Of a stretch of 64,000 bases of DNA, positions 8,417 through 16,840 are shown in pieces. The first letter of the stretch is position 1, and each line of letters starts with the position of its first letter. The DNA comes from Stagnihabitans sp038231395 (GTDB lineage: Bacteria; Pseudomonadota; Alphaproteobacteria; Rhodobacterales; Rhodobacteraceae), in the NCBI GenBank assembly GCA_038231395.1, contig JBBRLL010000013.1, positions 1 to 64,000 of the forward strand. Direction: 5' to 3'. The notes under the pieces were generated by a model, which was not told the origin of the DNA, made no database searches, and saw nothing but the letters and a program-made list of their open reading frames with translations. The position numbers and the translations under genes were made by a program.

Positions 8417-9339
8417 AACGCCACCTTGTCGCGGCCTTTGAGGTGCAGCATCGCGCGGGCCTCGTCGGGGGTGGCAACCTCACGACCCAAACGTTCGACG
8501 ATCTCACGGATCAGGGCGACCTGTTGCGCGTTGGATTGCGCGAGAACGCCCTTTGACAGGTAGAGGTTGTCCTCCAGACCAACGCGGACATGGCCTCCCA
8601 TCGCCGCCGACATGGTTGCCATCGCAATCTGGGCGCGGCCTGCTGCAAGGACCGAAAACTGGTAGGTGTCGCCAAACAAGCGGTCGGCGGTGCGTTTGAG
8701 AAGCGTCAGGGTGTCAGGCTCTGGTGGCATGCCGCCGAGGACACCGAAGACGAACTGGATGAACAGTGGGGATGGAACAAGGCCGCGGTCCACGAAGTGT
8801 TTCAGCATGGTCAGGTGGCCGATGTCGTAACACTCAAACTCAAACCGCGCGCCGCGCTGTGCGCCCATTTCGGACAGGACGTGGGCGATGTCGCGCGGGG
8901 TGTTCTTGAAGACCACATCGTCGGAGTTTTCCAGAAACGGGCGCTCCCAGTCGTGCAGCCACTCTTTGATGCGGGTGATCATCGGGTACAAAGCGAAGTT
9001 CATGCTGCCCATGTTCAGCGAGCACATCTCTGGCGCGTTGGCCTTTGGGGCGGCAAGGCGCTGGTCCAGCGTCATCACTGCAGAACCGCCGGTTGTCATG
9101 TTAACCACAGCATCTGTGCCAGCTTTGATCTTCGGCAGGAAGGCTTGCCAATGGGCGGGGTCGGCGGAGGGGCGGCCATTCCTCGGGTCGCGGGCGTGCA
9201 GATGCAGGATGGCAGCCCCGGCTTTAGCAGCGCCGATCGCAGAAGCCGCGATCTGATCTGCGGTGACCGGCAGATAGGGCGATTGGCTGGGTACGTGGAT
9301 AGAGCCGGTGATGGCGCAGGAGATGATGATTTTGGACAT
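8413..9339 (-). CDS. BKACE / 3-keto-5-aminohexanoate cleavage family protein (DUF849)
   Basis: 308-residue zinc enzyme of the beta-keto acid cleavage family, which condenses a beta-keto acid with acetyl-CoA to give acetoacetate and a CoA ester. The zinc motif HLHARD is present, as are NMTTGG, FECYDIGHL and GLEDNLYLSKG, all characteristic. The start at 9339 (MSKIIISCAITGS) follows GGGTGGAGG, a good ribosome binding site; the open frame runs 20 codons further upstream into the hairpin repeat array, which is unlikely to be coding. Substrate of this subfamily is unknown; carnitine-derived dehydrocarnitine is one known case. It is coupled to the GNAT gene. Confidence 0.87.
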   Translation of the reverse strand: MSKIIISCAITGSIHVPSQSPYLPVTADQIAASAIGAAKAGAAILHLHARDPRNGRPSADPAHWQAFLPKIKAGTDAVVNMTTGGSAVMTLDQRLAAPKANAPEMCSLNMGSMNFALYPMITRIKEWLHDWERPFLENSDDVVFKNTPRDIAHVLSEMGAQRGARFEFECYDIGHLTMLKHFVDRGLVPSPLFIQFVFGVLGGMPPEPDTLTLLKRTADRLFGDTYQFSVLAAGRAQIAMATMSAAMGGHVRVGLEDNLYLSKGVLAQSNAQQVALIREIVERLGREVATPDEARAMLHLKGRDKVAF

Positions 9340-9395
9340 GGCAATCCTCCACCCGCACATTTGCATAGGGCGGCGGGCAGCGCTAGGCAGGCACG

Positions 9396-9540
9396 GCACC
9401 GATTTTTCTGCGAAAAATCAAGAAACAGCACCGATTTTTCTGCGAAAAATCAAGAAACAGCACCGATTTTTCTGCGAAAAATCAAGAAATGGCGACTGTT
9501 CCGCGAATGGTTTGGTGCTTGATTTTTCGCAGAAAAATCG
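9396..9540. repeat. Tandem 32-bp hairpin repeats plus one inverted copy
   Basis: Three direct copies of a 32-base unit start at 9396, 9428 and 9460. Each contains the hairpin GATTTTTC-TGC-GAAAAATC followed by AAGAAACA. A fourth, inverted copy of the hairpin lies at 9518-9540 (CTTGATTTTTCGCAGAAAAATCG) after a 27-base unrelated spacer. The array sits between the secreted nuclease gene (ends 9550) and the BKACE gene (starts 9339), both on the minus strand, so it probably ends the upstream transcript. Units are near identical and much more AT-rich than the flanks. There are no variable spacers, so it is not a CRISPR array. Confidence 0.9.
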
Positions 9541-9549
9541 TGGATCCGT

Positions 9550-11040
9550 TCATTTGACGGAAAATGGTGCGATGGCGAGGATTTCGTAGTGATCGTCAAA
9601 CATAAGGCGCGCTTCATAGTCGCCTGCCGTCAGGGGCTGGTATAGCTCGGCTGCGGGAAACGTCAGGGTGCCGTTGATCCGCGCACCGGTATAGGCAAAG
9701 CCAAGGTAATTGTAGACCGAAGGCTCGCCCTTCTTGTAAATGCCCACCCAGTCAAGCTTGAAGCCCGGAGCGCCGGTGAACGCCAAAGCAACGTCAGAAG
9801 TTGGGGTGATGGGTGCCGTGACCGTCATCGCTGCCTGCCCGTCCTGCGGCACAATGGCAAAGCGGGTGCGGGCGATTTCTTTGCCGTCTTTGTCGGCCAT
9901 CACGGCGTCATAGTCGCCTTGCGGCAGACCAAGGGTTGACAGGCGGATCGTCGGGCGGTCATCCGGGGCCACGTCGGAAATCCCGGTGATTGGCGTGGTA
10001 TCACCGCGTTTATAGATGGTGGCCGAGTAGTTCCCGCCATCCGGTGAGGCCACGCGGATCACGAAGCTGTCACCCTCCTGCACCGGTCGGGGCTCAACAG
10101 TGATCAACGCAGGGGTCGGGATCGGTTCCACCTCAAACGTGGTCAGAACGGCGCGGTGATCGGACGGCCAGGGGGTGACAGAGAGGTGAACTTGCGAATT
10201 GCCCGCCTCGCCCAACACCTCGGCTGCCACCGGTGTCATATTCGCCTCCCAAGCGTAGTCGATGCGGTCAAAGACCTCGCCCGCCGGGATATAGGGATAG
10301 GGGCGGCCCGCGGTCCATGTGTAGCCGGGGTCACGCATCGGGTCGGGGTGGACGACGCGGTAACTGTCAGTGAAGCCTGCGGCCTCGAACGCTTTTGACA
10401 CCGGCCATTCGACGGCAAAGGCCCTGAAGGGCCGCGTGGCGGCAATCGGCGCGGTCCAGTCGCGCCAGGATGCAGAATTGAAATCACCGGTCAGAACCAC
10501 CGGCACGCGGGCCTTGGCCAAAGGTTGCAACCCGTCGATCAGGGCCTGAGCCTCCGGCAGGCGGACGGTGTTTTCGGTGGCGAGGATCTCGTCGAGGGTC
10601 TTGCCGTCGCGCACCATCTCGGGGCCGTAGGGATCAGACGTCAGGTGGGTGTTGGCGACAGCAATCACCTTGCCGGGGGACACTTCGATCCAGGCGTGGA
10701 CGGCATCCGGGTCAAGGCCCGCGATGGAATAGGGCGGCGCCTCTGCATGGGTCGTCTCGCCGAGGGCGCTGTCGAAGATCGGGTATTTTGACAGGATATG
10801 GCGGCGCTGATCGGCATAGGGATATCCCGCGAGGGCCGCTATTTTCAGCGTTTTGCCGTCAGGTTCCTGCAGGCCCACAATGTCGGCATCTGCCAACTGG
10901 ATCGCCTTGATGACCGAAGCAAAGGACACCTGATCACCGCCGTACCACAAGTTGAAGGTCAGCACTTTCAGCCGGATCGGATCGGCCTGCGCTGCGAGGG
11001 GCAAAAGCGTCAATGCAAGGGCTGCGAGCGGGCGGATCAT
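9550..11040 (-). CDS. Secreted endonuclease/exonuclease/phosphatase family protein
   Basis: 496-residue protein with a Sec signal peptide (MIRPLAALALTLLPLAAQA, cut near residue 19). The EEP domain covers about residues 20-300: LTFNLWYGG, the metal-binding glutamate in VGLQEPDG, AVANTHLTS, the catalytic VVLTGDFNSASW and PSDHRAVLT. The remaining 190 residues form beta-rich segments repeated twice (around PTPALITVEPRP and MTVTAPITPTSD), probably Ig-like accessory domains. The class includes secreted DNases, sphingomyelinases and phosphatases; the substrate is open. The gene stands alone, divergent from the flavoprotein gene at 11174, and has a hairpin repeat array at its 3' end. Confidence 0.85.
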   Translation of the reverse strand: MIRPLAALALTLLPLAAQADPIRLKVLTFNLWYGGDQVSFASVIKAIQLADADIVGLQEPDGKTLKIAALAGYPYADQRRHILSKYPIFDSALGETTHAEAPPYSIAGLDPDAVHAWIEVSPGKVIAVANTHLTSDPYGPEMVRDGKTLDEILATENTVRLPEAQALIDGLQPLAKARVPVVLTGDFNSASWRDWTAPIAATRPFRAFAVEWPVSKAFEAAGFTDSYRVVHPDPMRDPGYTWTAGRPYPYIPAGEVFDRIDYAWEANMTPVAAEVLGEAGNSQVHLSVTPWPSDHRAVLTTFEVEPIPTPALITVEPRPVQEGDSFVIRVASPDGGNYSATIYKRGDTTPITGISDVAPDDRPTIRLSTLGLPQGDYDAVMADKDGKEIARTRFAIVPQDGQAAMTVTAPITPTSDVALAFTGAPGFKLDWVGIYKKGEPSVYNYLGFAYTGARINGTLTFPAAELYQPLTAGDYEARLMFDDHYEILAIAPFSVK

Positions 11041-11173
11041 GGCAATCTCCTCAAACGGTCAATGGAGTTTGGCAGGGTTGGGTTACGGGAATAAGACGGC
11101 AGGATACTCCTTTGTTGAACAAGTGTCCAACAGCAGATAGTCTGGCTTAAAGCTTGTCACCGGGGAATTGACC

Positions 11174-13195
11174 ATGATGGACCCAAACCACGCTGTCTTG
11201 TTTGAGCCTGTCCTGATTGGCCCGGTCACCGCACCCAACCGCTTTTATCAGACGCCGCACGCGACGGGGTTTGGCTGGCAACGCCCGCAATCAGGTGCCG
11301 CTTTGCGCGGGGTGAAGGCAGAGGGCGGCTGGGGCGTGGTTTGTACGGAATATTGCTCGATCCATCCCAGCAGCGACGACAGCCCGCATGCGTTTCTGAC
11401 GCTTTGGGGTGACGAGGACGTGGCCCCTTTGGCCGTTACGGCAGAGGCGATCCATGCCCATGGCGCGCTGGCGGGGATAGAACTGTGGCACGGTGGCGCA
11501 CATGCCTCCAACCGGATGACGCGGCTGCCGGGGCTTGCGCCGATGGTGCAGCCGGCGATGTTTCACCTGCCGACCACGGCCCGGGCGATGGATCTGGCGG
11601 ACATCAAGGAATTCCGCCTGTGGCAGCGCGCGGCGGCTTTGCGCGCCAAACAGGCCGGGTTCGACATTATCTATGTCTATGCCGGGCATGATTATTTGCC
11701 CTTCCAGTTCCTGTCAAAGCGCAGCAATCAGCGCGGCGATGCCTATGGCGGCAGCCTTGAAAACCGGACGCGGCTGCTGCGAGAGATGCTGGACGACACC
11801 CGTGACGCGGTGGGCGACACCTGCGCGGTGGCCTTGAGGTTTGCGGTGGATGAACTGCACGGGCCACACGGCATCACCAGTGAAGGCGAGGGGCGCGAGG
11901 TCGTGGCGCTGCTCGCCGATCTGCCGGACCTGTGGGATGTGAATGTGGCAGGGGCCTTGGGCAATGATTCCAAATCGGCGCGGTTCTCGGCTGAGGGGTT
12001 TCAGGAGGAATATGTAGCTTTTGTCAAAGGACTGACCGGAAAGCCGGTGGTTTCGGTCGGGCGGTTCACCTCGCCTGACCGGATGGTCAGCCAGATCAAG
12101 CGCGGCATCCAGGATCTGATCGGCGCGGCGCGGCCCTCGATTGCAGACCCGTTTCTGCCGCAGAAAATCCGTGAGGGTCGGGCGGATGAGATCCGCGAAT
12201 GTATTGGCTGCAACATCTGCAGGGCTGCGAACAACGAGGCGGTGGGGTTGCGGTGTACGCAGAACCCGACGATGGGAGAGGAGTGGCGGCGCGGCTGGCA
12301 TCCTGAACGGATTGCCCGCTATCCAAAGCGCGAAAAGGTGCTGGTCGTTGGCGCTGGTCCGGCGGGGCTGGAAGCGGCCTTGACTTTGGGCCGACGCGGG
12401 TTGGAGGTTGCAGTCGCCGAAGCAAGCCGCAAGCCGGGCGGGCGGGTCAACCGGGAAAGCACCTTGCCGGGGCTCGCCAGCTGGGGCCGGGTCAGGGATT
12501 GGCGGCTGACCATGATTGCAAAGCTGCCAGCCGTGGCGCTCTACCCCGAAAGTCCGATGACCTGCGCCGATGTGCTGGGTTTTGGTGCCGATCATGTGGT
12601 GATTGCCACCGGCTCCGTCTGGCGGCGCGACGGCGTCGGGGTTTTGGGGATGGAGGCTGGCGAATTTGATGGCGCGCTGACGCCGGATGACGTTTTTGCC
12701 GGGGCCAAGGTCACAGGCCCGGTGGTGATCTATGATGACGAGCATTACTTCATGGGCGGGGCTTTGGCTGAAAAGCTGGCGGGTGACGGGCATGAGGTCA
12801 CGCTGGTGACGCCGCAGACTATGGCCTCGGCCTGGACGGTTTACACCGACGAACAGGGGTTCGTGCAGGCGCGGCTGCTGGAGGTGGGGGTGAAGCTGGA
12901 ACTGGCGCAACAGGCAGTGGGCTGGCAAGGCGGGCTGATGACACGGCAGGTCTACAATGGGGCGCCGGGGTTCGTGCCGGGGGCCATGCTGGTTCTGGTC
13001 ACCGGGCGCTTGCCGGTTCTGGGCCTTTATGAGGAATTGACAGACAAGGTCCCGTCGCTGGCGCGGGTGGGCGATTGCTCGCACCCGTCCTCGATCGCCG
13101 ACGCAATCTTTTCGGCGCATCGCTTTGCCCGGGAGTTGGGCGAAGTGCCGCAGCCCGTGCGCCGTGAAATGCCACCGCACCGGAGCCTGCCATGA
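11174..13195 (+). CDS. Trimethylamine-dehydrogenase-like FMN/Fe-S/FAD oxidoreductase
   Basis: 673-residue relative of trimethylamine and dimethylamine dehydrogenases, which oxidatively demethylate N-methyl compounds. An OYE-like FMN barrel (residues 1-330) carries NRFYQTPHATGFG, the tyrosine in TEYCS, and NRTRLLREML. A 4Fe-4S site follows (CIGCNIC and RCTQNP, four cysteines), then FAD/ADP-binding segments from VLVVGAGPAGLEAALTLG. The cysteine that links FMN covalently in trimethylamine dehydrogenase is alanine here (PHATG), and the tryptophan after the cluster that lines its substrate pocket is not conserved, so FMN should be non-covalent and the substrate different. ATG 11174 follows GGGGAA at 11162. 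It overlaps the MttB-like gene by ATGA. Dimethylglycine- or N-methylproline-type substrates are plausible. Confidence 0.85.
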   Translation: MMDPNHAVLFEPVLIGPVTAPNRFYQTPHATGFGWQRPQSGAALRGVKAEGGWGVVCTEYCSIHPSSDDSPHAFLTLWGDEDVAPLAVTAEAIHAHGALAGIELWHGGAHASNRMTRLPGLAPMVQPAMFHLPTTARAMDLADIKEFRLWQRAAALRAKQAGFDIIYVYAGHDYLPFQFLSKRSNQRGDAYGGSLENRTRLLREMLDDTRDAVGDTCAVALRFAVDELHGPHGITSEGEGREVVALLADLPDLWDVNVAGALGNDSKSARFSAEGFQEEYVAFVKGLTGKPVVSVGRFTSPDRMVSQIKRGIQDLIGAARPSIADPFLPQKIREGRADEIRECIGCNICRAANNEAVGLRCTQNPTMGEEWRRGWHPERIARYPKREKVLVVGAGPAGLEAALTLGRRGLEVAVAEASRKPGGRVNRESTLPGLASWGRVRDWRLTMIAKLPAVALYPESPMTCADVLGFGADHVVIATGSVWRRDGVGVLGMEAGEFDGALTPDDVFAGAKVTGPVVIYDDEHYFMGGALAEKLAGDGHEVTLVTPQTMASAWTVYTDEQGFVQARLLEVGVKLELAQQAVGWQGGLMTRQVYNGAPGFVPGAMLVLVTGRLPVLGLYEELTDKVPSLARVGDCSHPSSIADAIFSAHRFARELGEVPQPVRREMPPHRSLP

Positions 13196-14682
13196 GACGG
13201 CCCCGCCACAAGGTCATCCCGCAGCGGCCGTTCGGTCAGGTGCCTTTGCTGACCGCGCCGATGGCGGTGATCTCTGCCGATCAGGTCGAGGCTATCCACC
13301 GAACGGCTTTGCACCTGCTGGCGGAAACCGGGCTGAAAGTTCTGCTGCCAAAGGCGCGGGCTTTGTATGCCGGGGCAGGGGCGCAGATTGTCGGTGAGAT
13401 GGTGCGCTTTCCGCCGGGACTGGCCGAAAGCCTGATGGCATCGGTTCCTGCGACCTTCACGCTCGCCGCGCGCAATCCGGCGCGAAACCTGAAGCTTGGT
13501 GGGCGGGACATGGTATTTGCGTCAGTGGGCGGGCCCGCCTATGTGATGGACATTGACGGCGGACGGCGCGATGGCACTTATGCCGAGATGTGCGATTATC
13601 TGAAGGTTATCCAAAGCCTTAACGTGGTCCAGCAAGAGGGCGGTGGCCCGTTTGAGCCGATGGATTTGCCCGCCCCAACCCGGCACCTGGATTTGTATCT
13701 GGCGCAGATCACCTATCTTGACAAGTCGTGGCAGACCCAGACCCTCGGCCATGCGCGCACGATGGACGGGATTGAAATGGCCGCGCTGATGTTCGGCTGC
13801 ACGCCTGACACCTTGCCGTGCAGCTTGTTGGGGATCATCAACACAAACTCTCCCCTGCAACTGGATATCCCGATGGCGGAGGGGCTGATTGCCATGGCCG
13901 CACACGGGCAGGTCAACGTGATCACGCCATTTACGTTGGCAGGGGCAATGGCTCCGGTCAGCATTGCGGGCGCCTTGGTGTTGCAACATGCCGAGGCGAT
14001 GGCGGGGATTTGCCTGACCCAGATCGTGAAAAAGGGCGTGCCGGTGATGTATGGCGGGTTTACGTCGAATGTCGACATGCGGTCTGGCGCGCCTGCGTTC
14101 GGGACCCCGGAATATACCAAGGCGGCAATGGCGTCTGGACAGCTGGCCCGGCGGATCGGCGTGCCGTTTCGGTCCAGCAATGTGACGGCGGCCAATGCGG
14201 TCGATGCGCAGGCGGCCTACGAAAGCCAGATGGCGTTGTGGGGGGCTATTTGCGGCGGGGCGCATCTGGTGGAACATGCGGCGGGCTGGATGCACGGCGG
14301 GCTGACGGCGTCTTGGGAGAAGCTGATCCTTGACGCCGAAATGCTGATGATGATGCAGGCCTGGATGGAGCCTTTGGCGACCGATGACGCTGCCTTGGGG
14401 CTGGCAGCGATTGCCGAGGCTGGCCCGGGCGGCCACTTCTTTGGCACCGCGCAGACGATGGGCAGCTATGAAACCGCCTTCCACGCTCCGATGCTGTCGA
14501 ACTGGGACAACTACCCGACATGGCTGGAAAAAGGCGCCGAGCAAGCGCCGCGCCGGGCAAACCGGGTGTTTCAGGAATTGCTGGTGGGATATGAGGAGCC
14601 GACGCTTGAGGTTTCTGTGGCGGAGGCGTTGGCGGACTATGTGGCGAAGCGGAAGGCGGAAGGTGGCGCGCCGATGAATTGA
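13192..14682 (+). CDS. Trimethylamine methyltransferase family protein (non-pyrrolysine MttB)
   Basis: 496-residue member of the MttB superfamily. The chain is read without an internal stop, so it lacks the pyrrolysine (TAG) of archaeal MttB and belongs to the large non-Pyl branch, whose studied members demethylate quaternary amines such as glycine betaine or proline betaine, passing the methyl group to a corrinoid protein. Recognisable stretches include HLLAETGLKVL, GGPAYVMDIDGGRRDGT and GVPFRSSNVTAANAVDAQ. No corrinoid protein or reactivase gene is visible in the window. Coupled to the upstream flavoprotein by ATGA, so the pair probably removes successive N-methyl groups from one substrate. 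Confidence 0.87.
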   Translation: MRRPRHKVIPQRPFGQVPLLTAPMAVISADQVEAIHRTALHLLAETGLKVLLPKARALYAGAGAQIVGEMVRFPPGLAESLMASVPATFTLAARNPARNLKLGGRDMVFASVGGPAYVMDIDGGRRDGTYAEMCDYLKVIQSLNVVQQEGGGPFEPMDLPAPTRHLDLYLAQITYLDKSWQTQTLGHARTMDGIEMAALMFGCTPDTLPCSLLGIINTNSPLQLDIPMAEGLIAMAAHGQVNVITPFTLAGAMAPVSIAGALVLQHAEAMAGICLTQIVKKGVPVMYGGFTSNVDMRSGAPAFGTPEYTKAAMASGQLARRIGVPFRSSNVTAANAVDAQAAYESQMALWGAICGGAHLVEHAAGWMHGGLTASWEKLILDAEMLMMMQAWMEPLATDDAALGLAAIAEAGPGGHFFGTAQTMGSYETAFHAPMLSNWDNYPTWLEKGAEQAPRRANRVFQELLVGYEEPTLEVSVAEALADYVAKRKAEGGAPMN

Positions 14683-14690
14683 GCTGAGCG

Positions 14691-14867
14691 CGATGGGCAG
14701 ATTGACCATCCTACATTCCATCAACATTTTCCTTTTCGCTTGCGAATAGATACCTCAATGGCGGTCTAGAAGGGCGGTCTGGAAGGGCGGTCTGGAGGGC
14801 GTGAAACCCTGCAGCGGTTATGTCGCAGGCGAACTTTGGTTTCGGTAGGATGGGCGATGCGCCCATG
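14691..14867. repeat. Split copy of the GTAGGATGGGC repeat flanking 13-bp tandem repeats
   Basis: A minus-oriented arm at 14691-14714 (reverse complement GTAGGATGGTCAATCTGCCC) and a plus-oriented arm at 14845-14867 (GTAGGATGGGCGATGCGCCC) match the two arms of the palindrome at 5828-5899. Here they are 130 bases apart instead of 12. Between them lie three tandem copies of a 13-base unit, GGCGGTCTRGAAG, at 14760-14797, with a partial fourth to 14801. The block fills the gap between the convergent mttB-like and dipeptidase genes. Confidence 0.8.
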
Positions 14868-14876
14868 CGTGTGGGT

Positions 14877-15935
14877 TCAGCCACCCCACGTCCGCTCCAG
14901 CAGGCTCAGCCAGTTCTGGTGGGTCAGTTTCTGCATCAAAGCGTCGTTGTAGCCGTGCGCCTGCATCGCGGCGGTCAGGTTGGGCAGGCCTGCGACGTCG
15001 GTGATGCCTTTGGGGATGGTGGCGCCGTCGAAGTCGCTGCCCAGGCCGACGTGATCTTCGCCCAAATGCTCGATCAGGTGGTCGAGGTGAGCGATAGTGT
15101 CCTCCCACCCCATATCCGCCGATTGCTTGCCATCGCGGCGCAGGAAAGAGGTGGCGAAGTTCAGGCCGACCATGCCACCGCTGTCGCGGATCACGGCAAG
15201 TTGGCGGTCGGTCAGATTGCGGCTGGACGGCGTCAGGGCGTGGGCATTGGAATGGGTGGCGACCAGGGGCGCATCCGACAGGGCAGCGACGTCGTTGAAC
15301 CCCGCCTCGGTGATGTGGCTGAGGTCAATCATGATGTTCAACGCGTTGCAGGCTTTGATCAGGCGTTTGCCCGCATCCGTCAGACCATCTCCGGCGTCGG
15401 GCGAGGCGGGGAAGGCGAAGGGCACGCCGTGGCCGAAGATGGTCGGGCGGCTCCACACCGGGCCGACGCTGCGCAGCCCAAGAGCGTGGAAGGCATAAAG
15501 CGCGTCAAGATCCGCGCCAATCGCCTCGGCCCCCTCCATATGCAGGATGCCAGAGATGACACCGGCTGCCATGTTGGCGCGGATTTCGGTCACGTTGCGG
15601 ACCTGTTTGAAACGACCCTCCGAAGCGCGCTCCATCCACAGAAAATGGTTGGCCATCGCCCAGGCAACCGGAAGCGCTTCCGTCGCTGTGATCAGGTCTG
15701 ACAATGGCAGTTTGAAGGGCGGGTTTTCCATCAGCTGCATGTAATCAATACCGTCGTCATCATGCTGCGAGGGGATGTAGATGGCGAAAAAGCCGCCGAT
15801 AAAACCGCCCGCCTTCATACGCGGCAGGTCAAGGTGGCCCTTGCCCTCGCCCGTTAGCCAGATCGCCTCGCGCTTTTCGGGAGCGTTGAACAAACGAAGG
15901 AGGATGTCGTTGTGGCCGTCGAATGTTGGGAACAT
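14877..15935 (-). CDS. Membrane dipeptidase (peptidase family M19)
   Basis: 352-residue zinc dipeptidase of the renal dipeptidase family. Zinc ligands are seen in DGHND near residue 7, the bridging glutamate in HMEGAE, histidine in ATHSNAHALTPSSRN, and the aspartate in GLGSDFDG. The family cuts dipeptides, often with a D-residue in the C-terminal position. No signal peptide is visible, so it should act in the cytoplasm on imported dipeptides. The gene is the last of a six-gene minus-strand run that starts with the dipeptide-binding protein; 152 bases separate it from the ATPase gene. The start at 15935 has AGAGGA upstream. Confidence 0.9.
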   Translation of the reverse strand: MFPTFDGHNDILLRLFNAPEKREAIWLTGEGKGHLDLPRMKAGGFIGGFFAIYIPSQHDDDGIDYMQLMENPPFKLPLSDLITATEALPVAWAMANHFLWMERASEGRFKQVRNVTEIRANMAAGVISGILHMEGAEAIGADLDALYAFHALGLRSVGPVWSRPTIFGHGVPFAFPASPDAGDGLTDAGKRLIKACNALNIMIDLSHITEAGFNDVAALSDAPLVATHSNAHALTPSSRNLTDRQLAVIRDSGGMVGLNFATSFLRRDGKQSADMGWEDTIAHLDHLIEHLGEDHVGLGSDFDGATIPKGITDVAGLPNLTAAMQAHGYNDALMQKLTHQNWLSLLERTWGG

Positions 15936-16055
15936 GGGAGTCCTCTGGCTGGCGGTGCGGTCGGGTCAGCGGCGGGGTTTCGCGCCCACCCGGTTTTCAG
16001 GAGGAAGCGATTGGTTCACGCCTACGAGCGGCGTCGGGATATTGGTGCCAATTTG

Positions 16056-16086
16056 AAAGGGGAAGACGGGAAGGTCCAGCCCCCTT
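16056..16086 (-). promoter_or_regulatory. Intra-operon hairpin after the second ATPase gene
   Basis: On the minus strand AAAGGGG and CCCCTTT pair across a 17-base loop, starting right after the stop of the DppF-type gene. There is no run of T after it, so it is more likely a processing or stability structure than a terminator. Confidence 0.35.
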
Positions 16087-16087
16087 T

Positions 16088-16840
16088 TCAACCCTGCAAC
16101 ATGCGGTCGGCAGAGGCTGCGAACAGGGATTTGGCATAGGGCGTCGTCATGGTGGCGGTGGCGAGTTGGGTGCGGGTCAGCTCTTCAACCGCCCGACCGT
16201 TTTGCATGACGAGAATTCGGTCGCACATATGGTCAATCACCGCGAGGTCGTGAGAGACCATCAGGAAGGTCAGGCCCCTTTCCTCGCGCAGGCGGCTGAG
16301 CAGGTTCAGGGTTTCGGCCTGCACCGAAGCGTCAAGTGCGGAGGTCGGTTCATCCAGCAGCAGGATTTGCGGCGACAGCATCAAAGCGCGGGCAATGGCC
16401 ACGCGTTGACGTTGGCCGCCCGACAGTTGATGGGGGTAGCGGAAGCGGAAGGCGGGCGAAAGTCCAACGTCGATCAGCGCCTGTTCGATCTTGGCGTCCG
16501 CGCCGGTCAGCCCATGGATCGCGAGGGGCTCCGACAGCACGCGGTCGATGGAGTGGCGCGGGTGCAGCGAGGCATAGGGGTCTTGAAACACCATCTGGAC
16601 CTGGGTGGCAAAGGCTTTGCCTCGGCTGGCTAGCGGCTGGCCGTTGATGCGGATCTGGCCGCCGGAGACCGGGGCCAGACCGCAGATGGCGCGCAGAATG
16701 GTGGATTTACCCGAGCCGGACTCGCCCACAAGGCCGAAGGATTCGCGGGCATCGACGGAAAGCGAGACGTTTTGCACGGCCTGCACGGTGCGGCCGGACG
16801 TGTAGTAGGTGACCGACAGGTTTTCGATTTCGATCAGCAT
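16088..16840 (-). CDS. Dipeptide ABC transporter ATP-binding protein (DppF type)
   Basis: 250-residue ATPase with Walker A GESGSGKST, Q-loop MVFQDPYASLHP, signature LSGGQRQRV, Walker B ILLLDEPTSALD and switch histidine VSHDLAVI. It lacks the C-terminal oligopeptide extension, unlike the DppF-type protein at 1473. The start at 16840 (MLIEIENLSV) overlaps the stop of the upstream ATPase gene by one base (TGATG), so it is translated by coupling; the ATG four codons upstream at 16852 is less likely. It would form the heterodimeric motor with the product of 16840-17670. Confidence 0.88.
   Translation of the reverse strand: MLIEIENLSVTYYTSGRTVQAVQNVSLSVDARESFGLVGESGSGKSTILRAICGLAPVSGGQIRINGQPLASRGKAFATQVQMVFQDPYASLHPRHSIDRVLSEPLAIHGLTGADAKIEQALIDVGLSPAFRFRYPHQLSGGQRQRVAIARALMLSPQILLLDEPTSALDASVQAETLNLLSRLREERGLTFLMVSHDLAVIDHMCDRILVMQNGRAVEELTRTQLATATMTTPYAKSLFAASADRMLQG

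Noticed and set aside
9396..9540. Possible short CRISPR array
   Set aside because: The units abut as tandem 32-base repeats, with no unique spacers of constant length and no cas genes nearby.
13192..14682. Pyrrolysine-containing MttB
   Set aside because: The gene is read through without an internal TAG, so no pyrrolysine is needed.
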